DNA from: Prorocentrum cordatum
Lineage: Eukaryota > Sar > Dinophyceae > Prorocentrales > Prorocentraceae
NCBI GenBank assembly: GCA_963575745.1
Contig: CAUYUJ010016283.1
Coordinates: 907,133 to 971,132, forward strand
Reading direction: 5' to 3'
DNA: 64,000 bases
Part shown: positions 22,220 to 33,658 of the stretch, in pieces
Layout of the letters: every line of letters starts with the position of its first letter
Numbering within the stretch: the stretch's first letter is position 1
The notes under the pieces: generated by a model
Database searches by the model: none
Told to the model about the DNA's origin: nothing
The model's input: the letters and a program-made list of their open reading frames with translations, nothing else
Position numbers and translations under genes: made by a program

Positions 22220-24405
22220 TCACCTTGAGAAGGGCAATGCGAGTGTCTGACTTCGGCATTGCTTCTCCTTCTCATGGGGACCTTCCCTTCTTCCCTCGCA
22301 CGTCAGTTCTCTCCCCAGAGCCCCGTCCTTGGCGTCCGCCAAATTGGCAGCTGAAGGCTCGAAGCGGAGGTGCTCGGCCTTCGTGCTGAAGAAGTGGCCA
22401 CCCTCGTCCCACGCGATGAGCCACTGGGGAGGGGGTCGGGGGGGAGGGGGGGGGCGGAGAATCGTTTCGCTTTGTTATATCTAGACTTCCCCAGTTTAGT
22501 TGACATGCTGTTTTGAAGGGGGGTGTCTTAGAGCTGCCACGGCCATCTATTTGGCCCGCATGGCTCACATGGAGCCGTTCGAAGGGCCATGAAAAAGCCG
22601 TGTGATGTCCTGGCGTATGCCTTGTATGTGCTCCGAGGGGCCCCACAGCGGCCGATCTAAGAATGCCATCGCTGTTACCGCCTATGTCAACACCGTCGTC
22701 GTTATCGTGGCCACCATCGTCTGCGCCACAACTGTCGTCGTCTGTGTGATTACCGTCGTCGCCCCCTGCCGTCGCCGACGCTAGGTAGACAAGGGCGCAT
22801 CCCGCCTCTGCACACTGCTGGTAGTTGTAGCCGTACTCCGAGAGGCGAACGTACTTGAAGCAATTGTGGTGAATGATCTCCCCCGCGCCAGCAGCCAGCC
22901 CGCCAGCAAGGGCTGTGTTGTGCCTCTTGGGAGGGGGGGGGGGGGCATGCTCCCGTCCTTGCTCTTCCTCCCCCTTGCCTCCCAAGCTCCGCCCCACCCA
23001 CGCAAGCCTGAGTCCCCAGGTCGGGCCAGGCTTGCGATGTGTAAGACAGGGCTTGGGGCGGTGAGCCACACCAGCCCCCTGGACGTTGGGTGTAAGTAGT
23101 TTAGGTAGCCCACGGGCCCCCCGTGCCCCACCCCCCCTGGCAGGGCCATGGTCCTCGTGAGCGGTGCGAAAACATTAATCGTGGAAACGGTTTCGGGCAC
23201 CCCTCACAAGGATCGTAGACCCGACTACGGTGGTTACTGAATGGCTACAGGAGGCCTCCCAGACCTTTCCCCAATGAGCCTGAAGATGACCCCCAGAACG
23301 TTTCGAAAGAAATCCGAAAGACCCTACCAGGGCCAGACATTTCACAACTTTGAATATCTTCTCATACCCTGCATAGTGTTTATATCATTGCTCCTCGCCC
23401 TTGTGGTGGGATGAGCGGAAGTCCAGGGGGTGACATAGGCCGCCTTTGGAATCTCCTGGAGGAGGGGCTCTGGGGGGCTCTTTGCAGCGGTCTTGGTTGG
23501 GTCGTTTCTTGTCGTTGCTGGCAGGCAACAACTCAGCCAAGACAGCCGCGGGATGCGGGCGAGTGGCAGTTTCAGGATGGGCTGGCGGAGGCTTGCGAAG
23601 CTAGACCCAGTTTTACACATCGTCTCGAGGCTCCCAGCGCCAGCCTGCACGTGATAAACCCTCGCCGAACTCCACTCTGATGCGTCCAATTATCAAAGTA
23701 GACAGTCCTTGGTCCGAGTCGAAAGCGTTTCGGTCCTGTGTCGTCGTCGGCACCAATTCCCATCACGAGTGGTGCAGGTGGTGGAGGAGCAATCGGCGGG
23801 GGGTCTCCGTCGTCGCCAGCCTCATCCTCGATAGCGGCAAACCCTGCCCCCTCCAATGCCAGCTCGGCCCGATCATCCTCAAGGGCTGCAACTCCAGGGG
23901 CTGGAAGCGCAGGTAAAGGGGAACCCGCGCAGATCGCCTCGAAGTGAGTGTTTCGGAAGAGCTCGAATCCTGGTTGATCGTGGAAGCCGTTCAGATCGCC
24001 AAGCTGCTCTAAGCATTTGTAGTATGCGTCTGTCTTCCCGTGGTGGATCGAATCGATGCCCTTCCCGAACAAGCGCTCTGAATCTAAAAGGCAACGAAAA
24101 TAACGAATGCTTTTGCAGATCATTTTGGCATCCCAAACCTTTTCGTCCCCCATCTTGTAATGGGCTGGGTCGTTGCCACGAGTCCATCCTGCCAGTGCCA
24201 GGTCTAGAATGATCTGTAGACGGGACCCAGACGAGAGGCGGAGATGTGGAGGAATCTGCAATGCTGCGTACGACTCCAGGGGGTCCATCCGTGGCTCTAA
24301 GTACATCTGAAGCGAACTCAGGTTGACCGAAGCATTGCCCTCCCCGAATTCTGGAACCGCCTGGCCCCATTGCAGGCCACGCAGGCGACGCCCCATTGGA
24401 AGCAC
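22220..24405 (-). CDS. Multi-exon protein next to the transposase, function unknown
   Basis: Exons read on the minus strand. A first block at about 24,405-23,650 contains GQAVPEFGEGNAS, an IILDLALAGW helix, LFGKGIDSIHHGKTDAYYK and a Pro-rich acidic linker, and ends in VYFDNWTHQSGVRRGF. A short exon near 22,910-22,750 contains HHNCFKYVRLSEYGYNY and QCAEAGCALVYLAS. A last exon at 22,423-22,220 follows a pyrimidine-rich CCCCAG and reads WLIAWDEGGHFFSTKAEH, then LRFEPSAANLADA, to a TGA at 22,220-22,222. Conserved Cys/His/aromatic residues suggest a small metal-binding or structural fold. It could be the C-terminal part of the transposase gene rather than a separate gene, since both lie on the same strand with no clear start between them. 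I recall similar FDN..H.SG segments in dinoflagellate proteins. Function unknown. Confidence 0.6.
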
Positions 24406-24970
24406 GATGGCGGTGGAGGGGAGGGGCGCAAGAGGAGCAGGCGCATGGGGAGTATGATGGAGAGTGAGAAGAGACGGGGAGACGGGAGAGAAGGTGGAAG
24501 AGGAAGACCAGGAGCAGGGGTAGAAGCAGGAGGTGGCCCGTCCTCGCCTGCACGATTACGATCGCGCTTCGCGCTGGCATCCTGAGCGACACGTGTTTGC
24601 TATATCTCCCGTCGCGCTTGCGCGATTTTCTTCACGCTTACCTCTTGTTAGCAAGGCGCCTCCCCTGTGAGCTGCGCGGGAGGGCGGGCATCTGATTGGC
24701 AAAGCCTGAGCCTCAATAGTCACCCGCACCACGCCCGCGTCAGCGAGAGCCCCCAGTGTTCTGATGTTGATATTGGTGTTCTCGATCACTTCCAGGACGG
24801 GCCGTCCTGGGCAAGGGCCAACCATCGGGGGCAGGACACGTCGCAGATTGTGCGATGGTTTCGGCACATGCTCAGTAGTGTTACACAATATGGTGCTGGT
24901 GTGTGTACATTCATACGCACATGTATACATGTATATTCTGGCCCTAACTGCATCACACTTCTGAGTTGCA

Positions 24971-27900
24971 TCACGCATGCACCCGAACCATCGACAGGGT
25001 AGCCATGGCACGTGCTAGGAATGGCAAGGCATGGTGGGCGACAACGATAAGGTAAAGACGAAGCACTGGCAAGACTTTGGACTTGCGCTGTCCTTCGAAA
25101 CCATCGGCAGCAAACGCATGTGCATCAATAAGGTACCGTACAGCTTCGCGCGCACCTGCTGGCCTGGCGTCGTCACCGTACAACACCTCTGGCACCAAAC
25201 TGTCACCAGCCCCAATCTCGGAAACGATGTGTTCTGGGAGGGCAAACCTTGGGTCCCATATCTTTGCGGTCCACATCCGGAGAGCCACAACTTGCGCAAG
25301 TCCCCACAGCTGCAAGTCGAAACACCCAAACATCTGGAACTCGAGCTTAGATGCGATCAGGCCAGACACGCGACCGAACAAGGCAATCCTCACTGTGTGC
25401 TTCTCAATAGGCAAATGCGGAAGTCGAACCAGTTCCTTGTCTTCTGGACGAGCGCTCACAACTCTGAACACTTGCAGGTGGTCGCCATCGGGAGGGTCCT
25501 GACGCTCCCGCGCCAACTCCACACACTGGAGCATGAGGTCAACGATGCCCTTGCCGTGCACTTCGATTGCTCCAGCAGCGGGCCTTCCTTGGAGCAGGGG
25601 TGCAACCATTGCTTCAGGCAAAGACCACAGCACGTTGGGAATCGAAAACAGCTCCTTCAGCCACGATATCAAGCCTTTTTGTTGTGCTGTAGGATCTCGA
25701 GGTTTTACTGTCAGTGCAGTTGTCGTGGCCTTCCACAAGCCATATGTATCCTTTTCCACCATCGAGTCCCTGAACTGCGCATCGGCCCCGTAGAGGTACA
25801 CCCATGCAGCTCGCTCCTTCGGTTTGGAGTGGGGGGGGGCAAGAGAAACCACAGGTGTGTCAATGGTGTCTCAGAAAAATAAACTCACCTTAGACAGCCC
25901 CCTCCCTGACCACAAACATGCGTTGGAACCAGCAACGTTTTCCCCAAGGCTCCTCTGGGCGCAGCATGGTAATCTTCCACCGTTGCTTCGGGGGGAAAGC
26001 GAACTGCAAGACCCGCTCTTGCAAGTGTCTGTTCACGATTGCGTTAGCAGCAAATATCCAGAAGTCCCCGTCCTCAAGAGCCTCCAGGAGTTCCTTTCGT
26101 TTGATCAAACAATTGATCAAACCTGGCGTCGCAAACGTTTTCTTCCTCTGGTATTTCTTGATGAGGGCGTGCACACCTTCCGTCCTGCGCGATACCAAGG
26201 ATGCCCTGGCGTAGCCACGCAGTGCGGACTGAGCGTGTGGGCCAAGCTCGCGCCGAGGGTCAGCAGCGAAGGAAGCAAGGTCCTGGCGAATCTTGTTGTC
26301 GATGCCCTGCGTGAGGTAGCGGGACACGCGGTGGAAGGTGTGCTGGAGGCCTTTGGTGGGCGAGGCGGGCGCGCTGCCCTCCTCCCCCCCCCCCCTCCTG
26401 ATGTTTTACACGTGCATGGGTTTCATCAGAACCAGCCCCCCTCCCATTTGAACACCACAGTGCCTGATGCCACTGCCTGGTCACACTCCTGGAGGCCCGA
26501 AGCCACGATGCGGGCGCACCCCTCGCGCGGATAGAGAGAGTCCTCGGCCGCCACGGCCGCAAAAAAAACAGTAGGGGGGGTGCTTCCAGAAATCAAACTT
26601 GAGCTTGTATATGTCCACGAGCTTGGTTTTCAGCTCGTGCTCATAACGGACGATGTTGGTCGAGACAACGCCGAACAAATCCGACGCTAGATATGCTCTG
26701 TAAGGCTGCGAGCTGCAAGACATCACGCCATTGCAGAAGTGATCCACGTGCCCCGATGCCATCTCGCTCCCCCTCCGCCCTTTGCAGGGGCATCCAGCAG
26801 ACTCCTTCTGGTATTTCGCTAGCCGTTTCTTCCAAGGGATGCCCCGTTGATCCAGTATGTTGTGGTGGCAAGGACACGCTTCTAGCCAATGCGCCTCCAG
26901 CTGGAGTCTCCAGCCAACCACTGACAACAGATGACACATTCCCAATAGCTCTGGAAAGTCCAATGCTACCTCGCAAGGCTCATGGAACGAGAGGGGGAAC
27001 GTAGATGGGAACAGAGGAATTGAGCGCACAGGGGGGGGGGGGGCTGGATGATGCCTTGGATTATTCCACTCCCCCCTGCCACCTTGACCTCCGCTACGAT
27101 GGTGGCGTCGACCTTCGAGAATGACGTGCCTGATTTCATTTTCCCGACGTCGTAGTGTGTCAACAGATGTGGGAGGAGCTCTAGAAGCGTGCGACAAAAT
27201 TTTTCCAAATACTCCCACCTCCATGAAAACGTCCCACCTACATTCCACTTGTCGAACGCCCTCTTGGCTGTGATAGATCCACTACAACAAAACGACTGAA
27301 ATCGAGCCCGAAGCCCCTTATCATTCAAGAAGGTCGCTAGGGTTCTGAAATGGGATTCCACGCATTTCCAAGTTGGCAAAGAACAGACTGCCTCCTCCAG
27401 GGCATTGAACACAATGTGCAGATGGTCTGGAATGAATATGCACAATGGGAGGAAATATGCCGAAATCGATTCTGGACTATTAAGCTCTGCCCTGCCCAAT
27501 CGGACTCTCGAAAACACTTCGGCAAGATTATCGAGCCCATCCGAAAGCAAACACGGCGAGTCGACAATGGCCCGTTCGTGGCCTTGGTCACTCGTCCAGC
27601 TCAAGACTTCCCACCTTGCTTTCTCGAAGAGCGACGGTGATCCCGTCTCCAGGGCCAGAGCGTGTTGGGTGTTGAGGGGTTTCATGAGCTCGTTCGCGCT
27701 GCCGTATCCCAAAGTTGTTGCTGTCATGTGCCTCCACTTCAGGGTTGTCTGAAGTGGTCGCCCCCCGCCCTTCCTCCACTGCATCCTGGATTCCAAGATA
27801 ATGAAATAGTTGAAGCCCCCCTGCGGACTAGCATCCGCGCTCCAGTGTCTTTCAAAATCCCAGCATTTGTGAAGCTCCCGCTGCCAGAGAAGGTCGACAT

Positions 27901-28276
27901 AGTTGAGGCGGCTCTCTGTTTTTTTCAAGACAGTCGGCCGTGGAAGCCTGAGCTCCCCTGAGTCTAACTTGGCCTGTAGCTCCCCGCATGCCCCTCGATC
28001 CAACACAAGTTCCATGGACAGTTTCACGATGTCTTCGATGGGTGTGTTGCCGCTGCTCAGACGGGCCTTGAGTTTCCAAGCCTTCAGGATGAGATCTCCT
28101 CGGAAGCGGTGGCCCTGGATGCCAGCGGCGTTCGGCTCGCCAGCTTCAGCGTTCGGGCCAGGAGGGCGGTGACTGGGGGCTGGGGCGTCCTCGAACGAAG
28201 CGCCTGGAACGTTGATGCTCTCACCAGGGCTCTCGAGCCCAGCCTGCCGAAGATCCTCGCTCCGAGTGGACGGCAT
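24971..28276 (-). CDS. Putative DDE (RNase H-fold) transposase, spliced
   Basis: Exon 1 runs from an ATG at 28,276 (about 400 residues). It contains HWSADASPQGG (candidate first Asp, residue 148), SWTSDQGHERAIVD (candidate second Asp, 230) and FIPDHLHIVFN (about 282-291). Exon 2, about 26,990-26,565, has Cys/His-rich EACPCHHNIL and GCPCKGRRGSEMASG, which could bind zinc. Exon 3, about 26,350-25,900, contains SRRTEGVHALIKKY; its Glu (codon 26,178-26,180) is a good candidate for the third catalytic residue. Exon 4, about 25,810-24,990, is an ordered region with YLYGADAQFRDSM and IWDPRFALPEHIV. The D, DxG, E order and the HxxxN helix recall hAT-like transposases, as does the 8-bp target duplication. 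Splice sites are approximate, and the reading frame near 25,893 contains a stop just before a GTGAGT donor. It would cut and rejoin transposon ends. Confidence 0.65.
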
Positions 28277-28554
28277 GGCGTGAATTCAAGTGTCTTACCC
28301 TCCCGCCTTATTTTGCCTGCGATACGCTATGCGCGGATATCTTCGCGCCCTCACGTCAGCACCCTGACGAAGAGTGGCTTTCAGATGTCGGACTTATCTT
28401 TGCGCCTACGGGGTCTGGTGGGGAGTGGGCGACAGAGTCATGGACCATCGACCCATGAATCCTGGACCACCAAATGTCCCAGACGTTCCAGAGACCCCGT
28501 TCCTTGATTTGCGACGGACCTTGGACCATCGACCCCACAACCTGGATCACCTAC

Positions 28555-28790
28555 TCACATGAGGAATGGGTAACGCCGAAAGGCACCAACATGGGTAAGG
28601 GAAGTAATCATATATTTCCAGCTGCCTGATAAGACGGGAGCAACAACATCCGAATGAAACCGAAATGCACGCCTGGTGGGACCCCTACCCGCCATCCCTC
28701 CATCAATGAGCAACTGTACAAGTTCGGGTATCACCTTCACATGCGCCACTTGCTTCCAGGAGCCTGCGGCATTCTTAGGTACAGCTATCG
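28555..28790 (-). CDS. Probable exon, unknown protein
   Basis: An open stretch reads PKNAAGSWKQVAHVKV, then IPELVQLLIDGGMAGRG and SDVVAPVLSGSWKYM, and ends with a stop at 28,555. The composition is protein-like and it lies on the same strand as the transposase gene, just upstream. It could be the last exon of the gene that includes 29,125-29,480. No family recognised. Confidence 0.4.
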
Positions 28791-29124
28791 GCCCATTCAG
28801 ACGACAAACCTGGGCGCTGTGGGGGAGATGGGCAAACTAACATTGCACGTGCGCGCATACCTACATATCAACACATCTAAATACACACGTACGAATTGCA
28901 AACACATGCGTTGTGTTTATGTGCCGTTTGTTTGTCATTGCATGTGATGTGTTTGTTTATCTGATGTTTAGCTCGTGGTCAGCACGGGTCGGGCGGACCA
29001 TTTGCGCTGGTGAGGGGGAGTTGATTAGGGGAGGGTGAGTGGGCGGGTGGGATGGTCAGAGTAAATAGGAGATGAGGGCACGGAAGGGCGAGATACATCG
29101 GCACGGGCAAGTGTCAGGACATAC

Positions 29125-29480
29125 CTTGAATACATATTGCTCGGCTTCGGCAAGGAGGGGTGATGATATGACCTCGTAGTTGGGGGCCCCAAAGAACCAT
29201 TCCAACGTGCCACACCACTGCTTCAGGAGAATGTGATATGTTCAACGAGCATCGCTGATGCTCTGCAAACGCTGCGTGAGGTCCAGGGCCCCAACTGAAG
29301 ACCTCACGAAGCTCAACAACCCCATGAATGAATGGGCCATCCTTCTCATAAGTGTAGGCCAGAAACTTACATGGGAGCGAATTCTGGAACCGCCTCCTAT
29401 CGTGGCCAGACGAGAGGGCGGACCGCCTCGGGGCAGCAGGACCTGCCAGAAGCGCCTCTGGCGCAAGCGCCATGGCGGCC
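29125..29480 (-). CDS. Probable exons of a minus-strand gene, unknown protein
   Basis: A GTAAGT donor near 29,373 and a GCAG acceptor near 29,225 frame a possible intron. The following block reads WCGTLEWFFGAPNYEV and SSPLLAEAEQYVFK and ends at a consensus GTATGT donor near 29,125. A strong start context (GCCGCCATGG) lies near 29,470. Frame choice before the intron is uncertain. The 18-bp sequence CGAATTCTGGAACCGCCT at 29,378-29,395 also occurs at 24,345-24,362. Function unknown. Confidence 0.4.
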
Positions 29481-29499
29481 GCCGCCCTCCGCCCGCCCT

Positions 29500-31055
29500 G
29501 ACAGGAAGGCTTGGCCGAGGTATGGCGCACGGGAGTGGGGATGGATAGAGCTAGGGAGATGCGGCTAACGATGGAAGAAAACAAACGGGGCGACGAGGGT
29601 AGGATCAAGAGTCGATAGGGGCCAAACCTAGAGAGAGAAAGAGACAGGGGGGGCACATTCAGACTGAGAGAGAGAGGGTGTGAGACGGAGAAGTGGAGGA
29701 GGGAGATAGCGAGCGCGAGCGAGAAAGAGGATGCCAGAGCGGAGGGTGGGAGGAGACAGGAGAGAAGAGGGGGGATGATGTCGCCGCTGACGACTACGAA
29801 ACCGAGGACACTGGACAACCCTTGGATCCTAGATCTCTCCTGGAACGCGTCCATGCCAGAAAAGCGAAGCGAATCCAGCTGTTGCCATGGGGGCAATGCA
29901 CGGTGGCCAAAAGAGGCCCACACCGCTCTCGAGCTCCGACATTCCAACCCAATGACTATCGACCCCCCGTTCTTCAATCGGTCGACAACGCTGGGTTCCT
30001 CACGGGCCCTCGAATTTCGAATGCGAGTCCCCGCCCCGAATATGTTAGCAAGAGAATGGTTCTCCGCGGGCCTGTGCTTCAGACAATAGGCGCGCGGATT
30101 GCGTCGGTACGCCTAACACCGATGCAGCCGAAGCAACTGTGGCGATGGGGCCTCCTGAGGCCCTTGAAAGCGATTTACCCGATTGCTCATGGAATGCCCA
30201 AACCGAACAACGCTACATACGATGTGAAACGTGTTTGGTTTTGTTACACGGCGTATGCATCCCCAAAGCAAGTTGCCTAACGCTTGACCTCGAGCCCCCC
30301 CAGTCCCTCGGAGGCTCGCGTGGGGACATCTTGGGAACCTCTTGGGGGCCTCTTGTGGACCTTTAAGGGGAACCACAAAATCGGCACAAATTTCAGAAAT
30401 CCAACGACGCGGGAAAACACTAAACAGAAAAAATAAACAAAACTCAAGGACGTCCACTAAAAAAACAAAGGCCGGCATAACAGGAAAACGCATTTTGACG
30501 GCAAGCCCTTGCGACCATAGTCTCCCGAAGACTTTGGTCACCAGGCCGGTGCGTGAAATGAATTCGGCATCATGCAACAACGCCCGACACAAAAAAAAAA
30601 CAAAAAGGTTGGCCGATCAACTGCGAATAAGTGTTGCGCGCAAAGATGAAAGCGCAGCGAGGCGCAAACAACCAATCGACCCACTGGGCGTGATCTGCCC
30701 AACGCCGACCAAAGATGTTATGAACCTGTTTCAAAGTTTCAGAGTCTACCCGACGCAACCAAAAGGCGTTTTCGTTGTGACCACACAAGGCATGTGTAAA
30801 CAAAAATTACTTGGTCGTTAGTTTCGTTGCCTCCTTGGCAACCGCGCGCATCATCGCAACATTTTGGCCAGAGTTGCATTGTCAGCAAATTCTTGGTGAG
30901 CGATTGTTTCGGACATAACGGTCTCGACTGAATCAAGCATTCGCAGTCAACGTCGCGCGTCGGATTGGACGAGATACGGAGGTTCGCGCGTCGCGGAAGG
31001 GTGGCGTGGTGACAAGATGATATGTTGCCAGCCACGCCTAGGATTCGGTACTTCA
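29500..31055. other. Right subterminal region of the transposon, no confident gene
   Basis: A GA-rich tract lies at 29,640-29,770. A CTTGGGG-type repeat lies near 30,320-30,360, and short A runs near 30,590. A minus-strand stretch (30,570-30,800) has protein-like sequence (VHNIFGRRWADHAQWVDW) but no supporting context. Base composition from 30,380 to 30,960 is more AT-rich than the rest of the element. Confidence 0.5.
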
Positions 31056-31091
31056 CCGCGCCCGCCACCCCCCCAAGTTACGACCCTTACA
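31056..31091 (-). repeat. Right terminal inverted repeat (36 bp)
   Basis: Read on the minus strand it begins TGTAAGGGTCGTAACTTGG and ends in GGCGGGCGCGG, matching 34 of 36 bases of the left repeat, including its run of seven G. Confidence 0.94.
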
Positions 31092-31099
31092 CCTGTGAC
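31092..31099. repeat. 8-bp target site duplication, right copy
   Basis: CCTGTGAC, identical to 12,097-12,104. The satellite monomer resumes with CACCAGCACTGTAGC, as in uninterrupted monomers such as the one near 54,950-54,980. Confidence 0.93.
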
Positions 31100-32916
31100 C
31101 ACCAGCACTGTAGCTCCCCTCTGCGCGAGTTGAATGGAGGAAACCGAGAGCACTTCTCAAGATGGTTCGACCAATACGAATAGTTTCGCGATTCTAGATC
31201 GGGCAGCAGACCGAGTTCAGAGCTCTGAATTCGACAGAAACGCAACTGATGATTCTGAATCGGTTTCTGTAAATATCAGCTCTGTAGCTGTCCTACAGCT
31301 CGAGTTAAGTACAAAAAACCGAGAGTTCCTGTCAAGATGACTTGAATAATACGAATGGGTTTGCAGACCTAGCTCGGCTAGCAGACCGAGTTCAGACCTC
31401 TGGATTCAACAGACGAACGCGCCTGATGATTCTGAATGCGATAGGTGTGCTTACCAGCTCTGTAGCTGCCCTGAAGCTCGAGTTATGTTCAGAAAACCGT
31501 CAGCGCGTATCAAGATGACTCCAAACGGGCGATCCCGCCAGAGTGCTTTTTGACAGTAATATTCACCCGATCGAGCTGAGATCAAGATGGCGAGCGGGAA
31601 TAAGATCGAATATCACGGGAAAAAATACTAGAGCTCTAACGAATGTTCAAATTTCGAGAACAAAATTTTCAACCGACCAAAAGTCATCAAACTGGGCGCC
31701 GGCGGTAAACCGTCAACCTTTCTTACCGCCGGGGGACTCGTAGAGCTTCCTGACAGTATATAGTGTGGGAAAAAATCCAGAGAACGACTAGTTTTCAGCC
31801 CAAGCGATTTCAGACCTCTCAAGATGACTATAACAAAAAAACAAACAGTTTCGCAACCCAGTTCGAGTATCAGACCGAGTTCAGACCTCTCAATGCGACA
31901 GGCGGACGCGTCTGATGTCTGCGAATCGACTCATGTGATTACCAGCCCTGCAGCCCCCCTACAGCCCGAGTTAAGTGCAGAAAACCGACAGCATCTCTCA
32001 GGATGACTCGAATAATATAATAGTTTCGCGGACCTGTTTCGAGCAGCAGACCAAGTTCTGAGCTCTGGAATCGACCAACGAACGCGCCTGATGTGTGCGA
32101 ATCGATTTCTCTGACCCGCAGCACTGTAGCCCTCCCCCAGCACGAGTTGAGTGCAGAAAATTGAGAGCACTTTTCACGATGATTCAGACAAAACGAATAG
32201 TTTCGCGAACCTAGCTCGGGCAACAGGCCGAGTTCAGAGCTTTCGATACAACAGACGAACGCGCCTGATGATTCCCAATCGATTTCTGTGACTATAGGCT
32301 CTGTAGCTTCCCTACAGCTCGAGTTAAGTACAGAAAACCGAGAGCGTCTGTCAAGATGACTCGAATAATATGGATAGATTTGCGGACCTAGCTCGGCTAG
32401 CAGACCGAGTTCAGACCTCTGGATTCAACAGACGAACGCGCCTGATGATTCTGAATGCGATAGATGTGCTTGCCAGCTCTGTAGCTGCCCTGCAGCTCGA
32501 ATTAAGTACAAAATATCCACAACGCGTATCAAGTTGACTCGAATAATACGAATCGGTTTGCGGACCTGGCTCGGCTAGCAGACCGAGTTCAGACCTCTGG
32601 ATTCAACAGGGCGAACGCGCCTGATGATTATGAATGCGATAGGTGTGCTTACCAGCACTGTAGCTGCCCTACAGCTCGAGTTAAGTAGAAGATACCGACA
32701 ACGCGTATCAAGATGACTCGAAACAGCCGATCCCGCCGGGACGCTTTTTGGCAGTAAAATGTACCCGATCGAGCTCAGATCAAGATGGCGAGCGGGAATA
32801 AGATCGAATATCACGGGAAAAAATACTAGAGCTCAAACGAATGGAGGAATTTCGAGAAGCAAATTTTCAACCGACCAAAAGTCACCAAAAGGTCCGTCGA
32901 GATTTTTCTGGCCAAC

Positions 32917-33311
32917 CTGGAACCGGCGGTAAACCGTCAACCAAGTTACCGCCGGAGCCCTTCTAGAGCTGTTCTCGCTGGCGCAACTCGGTGCACATGC
33001 AGATAGAGTCTGGAAGAAGACCCCAAAAAACTCGAAAAATCACGCTTATTTTTTTTATCGAAAGACGGTTCCGCCAAGTGTTTAGATAGCAATACTGCAC
33101 CTAGATACCTGAGAATCCACTCGCGAACGCACAATAACCCACTACAGGTGCAAAGAATACCGGATCTCAATACGAATGTTCAAATCTCTCACGAAGTTCG
33201 TCCAACCGACCCAAAGTTCGCACATTGTCCGTCGGGGCCGGATCGGTCAACTAGCTGCACCGCGCGCCCGAATTCCTCTAGCTCATCGATGCCGAAGAGC
33301 TCTACGAGGTA
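32917..33311 (+). mobile_element. Intact M-family element M_d (395 bp)
   Basis: Hairpin head from CTGGAACCGG to terminus GAGCTCTACGAGGT. The interior is diverged from M_c but colinear with it. Confidence 0.9.
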
Positions 33312-33658
33312 CTAGCTCTCCAGCGCCCCGGAACTGGAACCGGCGGTAAACCGTCAACCAGGTTACCGCCGGGGTCCTCGTAGAGCTCTTTTCTCGTACG
33401 GCGCTCCACGGTACACATATCCAGGAAGACTCTGGCGAAGATCCCCCGAACTCGAAAAATCACGTTATATGTTTTTCTTGAAAGACGGTTTCGCCAAGTG
33501 TTTTGATAGCAATACTGCTCCTACGAGCATGAGAATCGATGAGCCAACGCGAAATAACCCACTACAGGAACGAAAAATACCAGTTCTCAAAATGAATGTT
33601 CAAATCTCTCAGAAAGTTTGTCCAACTGGGCGCCGGCGGTAAACCGTCAACCTTGGTT

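Larger units (their letters stand above)
12105..31091. mobile_element. 18,987-bp terminal-inverted-repeat DNA transposon carrying a DNA methyltransferase
   Basis: The element is bounded by 36-bp terminal inverted repeats (34 of 36 identical) and an 8-bp direct duplication. Removing it restores a normal satellite monomer of L8. The interior differs sharply from the flanks: GC-rich, unique sequence, low-complexity tracts and spliced minus-strand genes. These include a putative DDE transposase and a C5 cytosine methyltransferase. An 8-bp duplication is typical of hAT, Zisupton/KDZ, P and some Mutator-like transposons. The transposase has D, DxG and later E residues plus a DHxH segment that recalls hAT-like enzymes, but superfamily assignment is open. 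Confidence 0.93.

Noticed and set aside
29693-30280. 195-residue + strand open frame
   Set aside because: It starts in a GA-rich tract and has no recognisable domain. All credible genes in the element are on the other strand.
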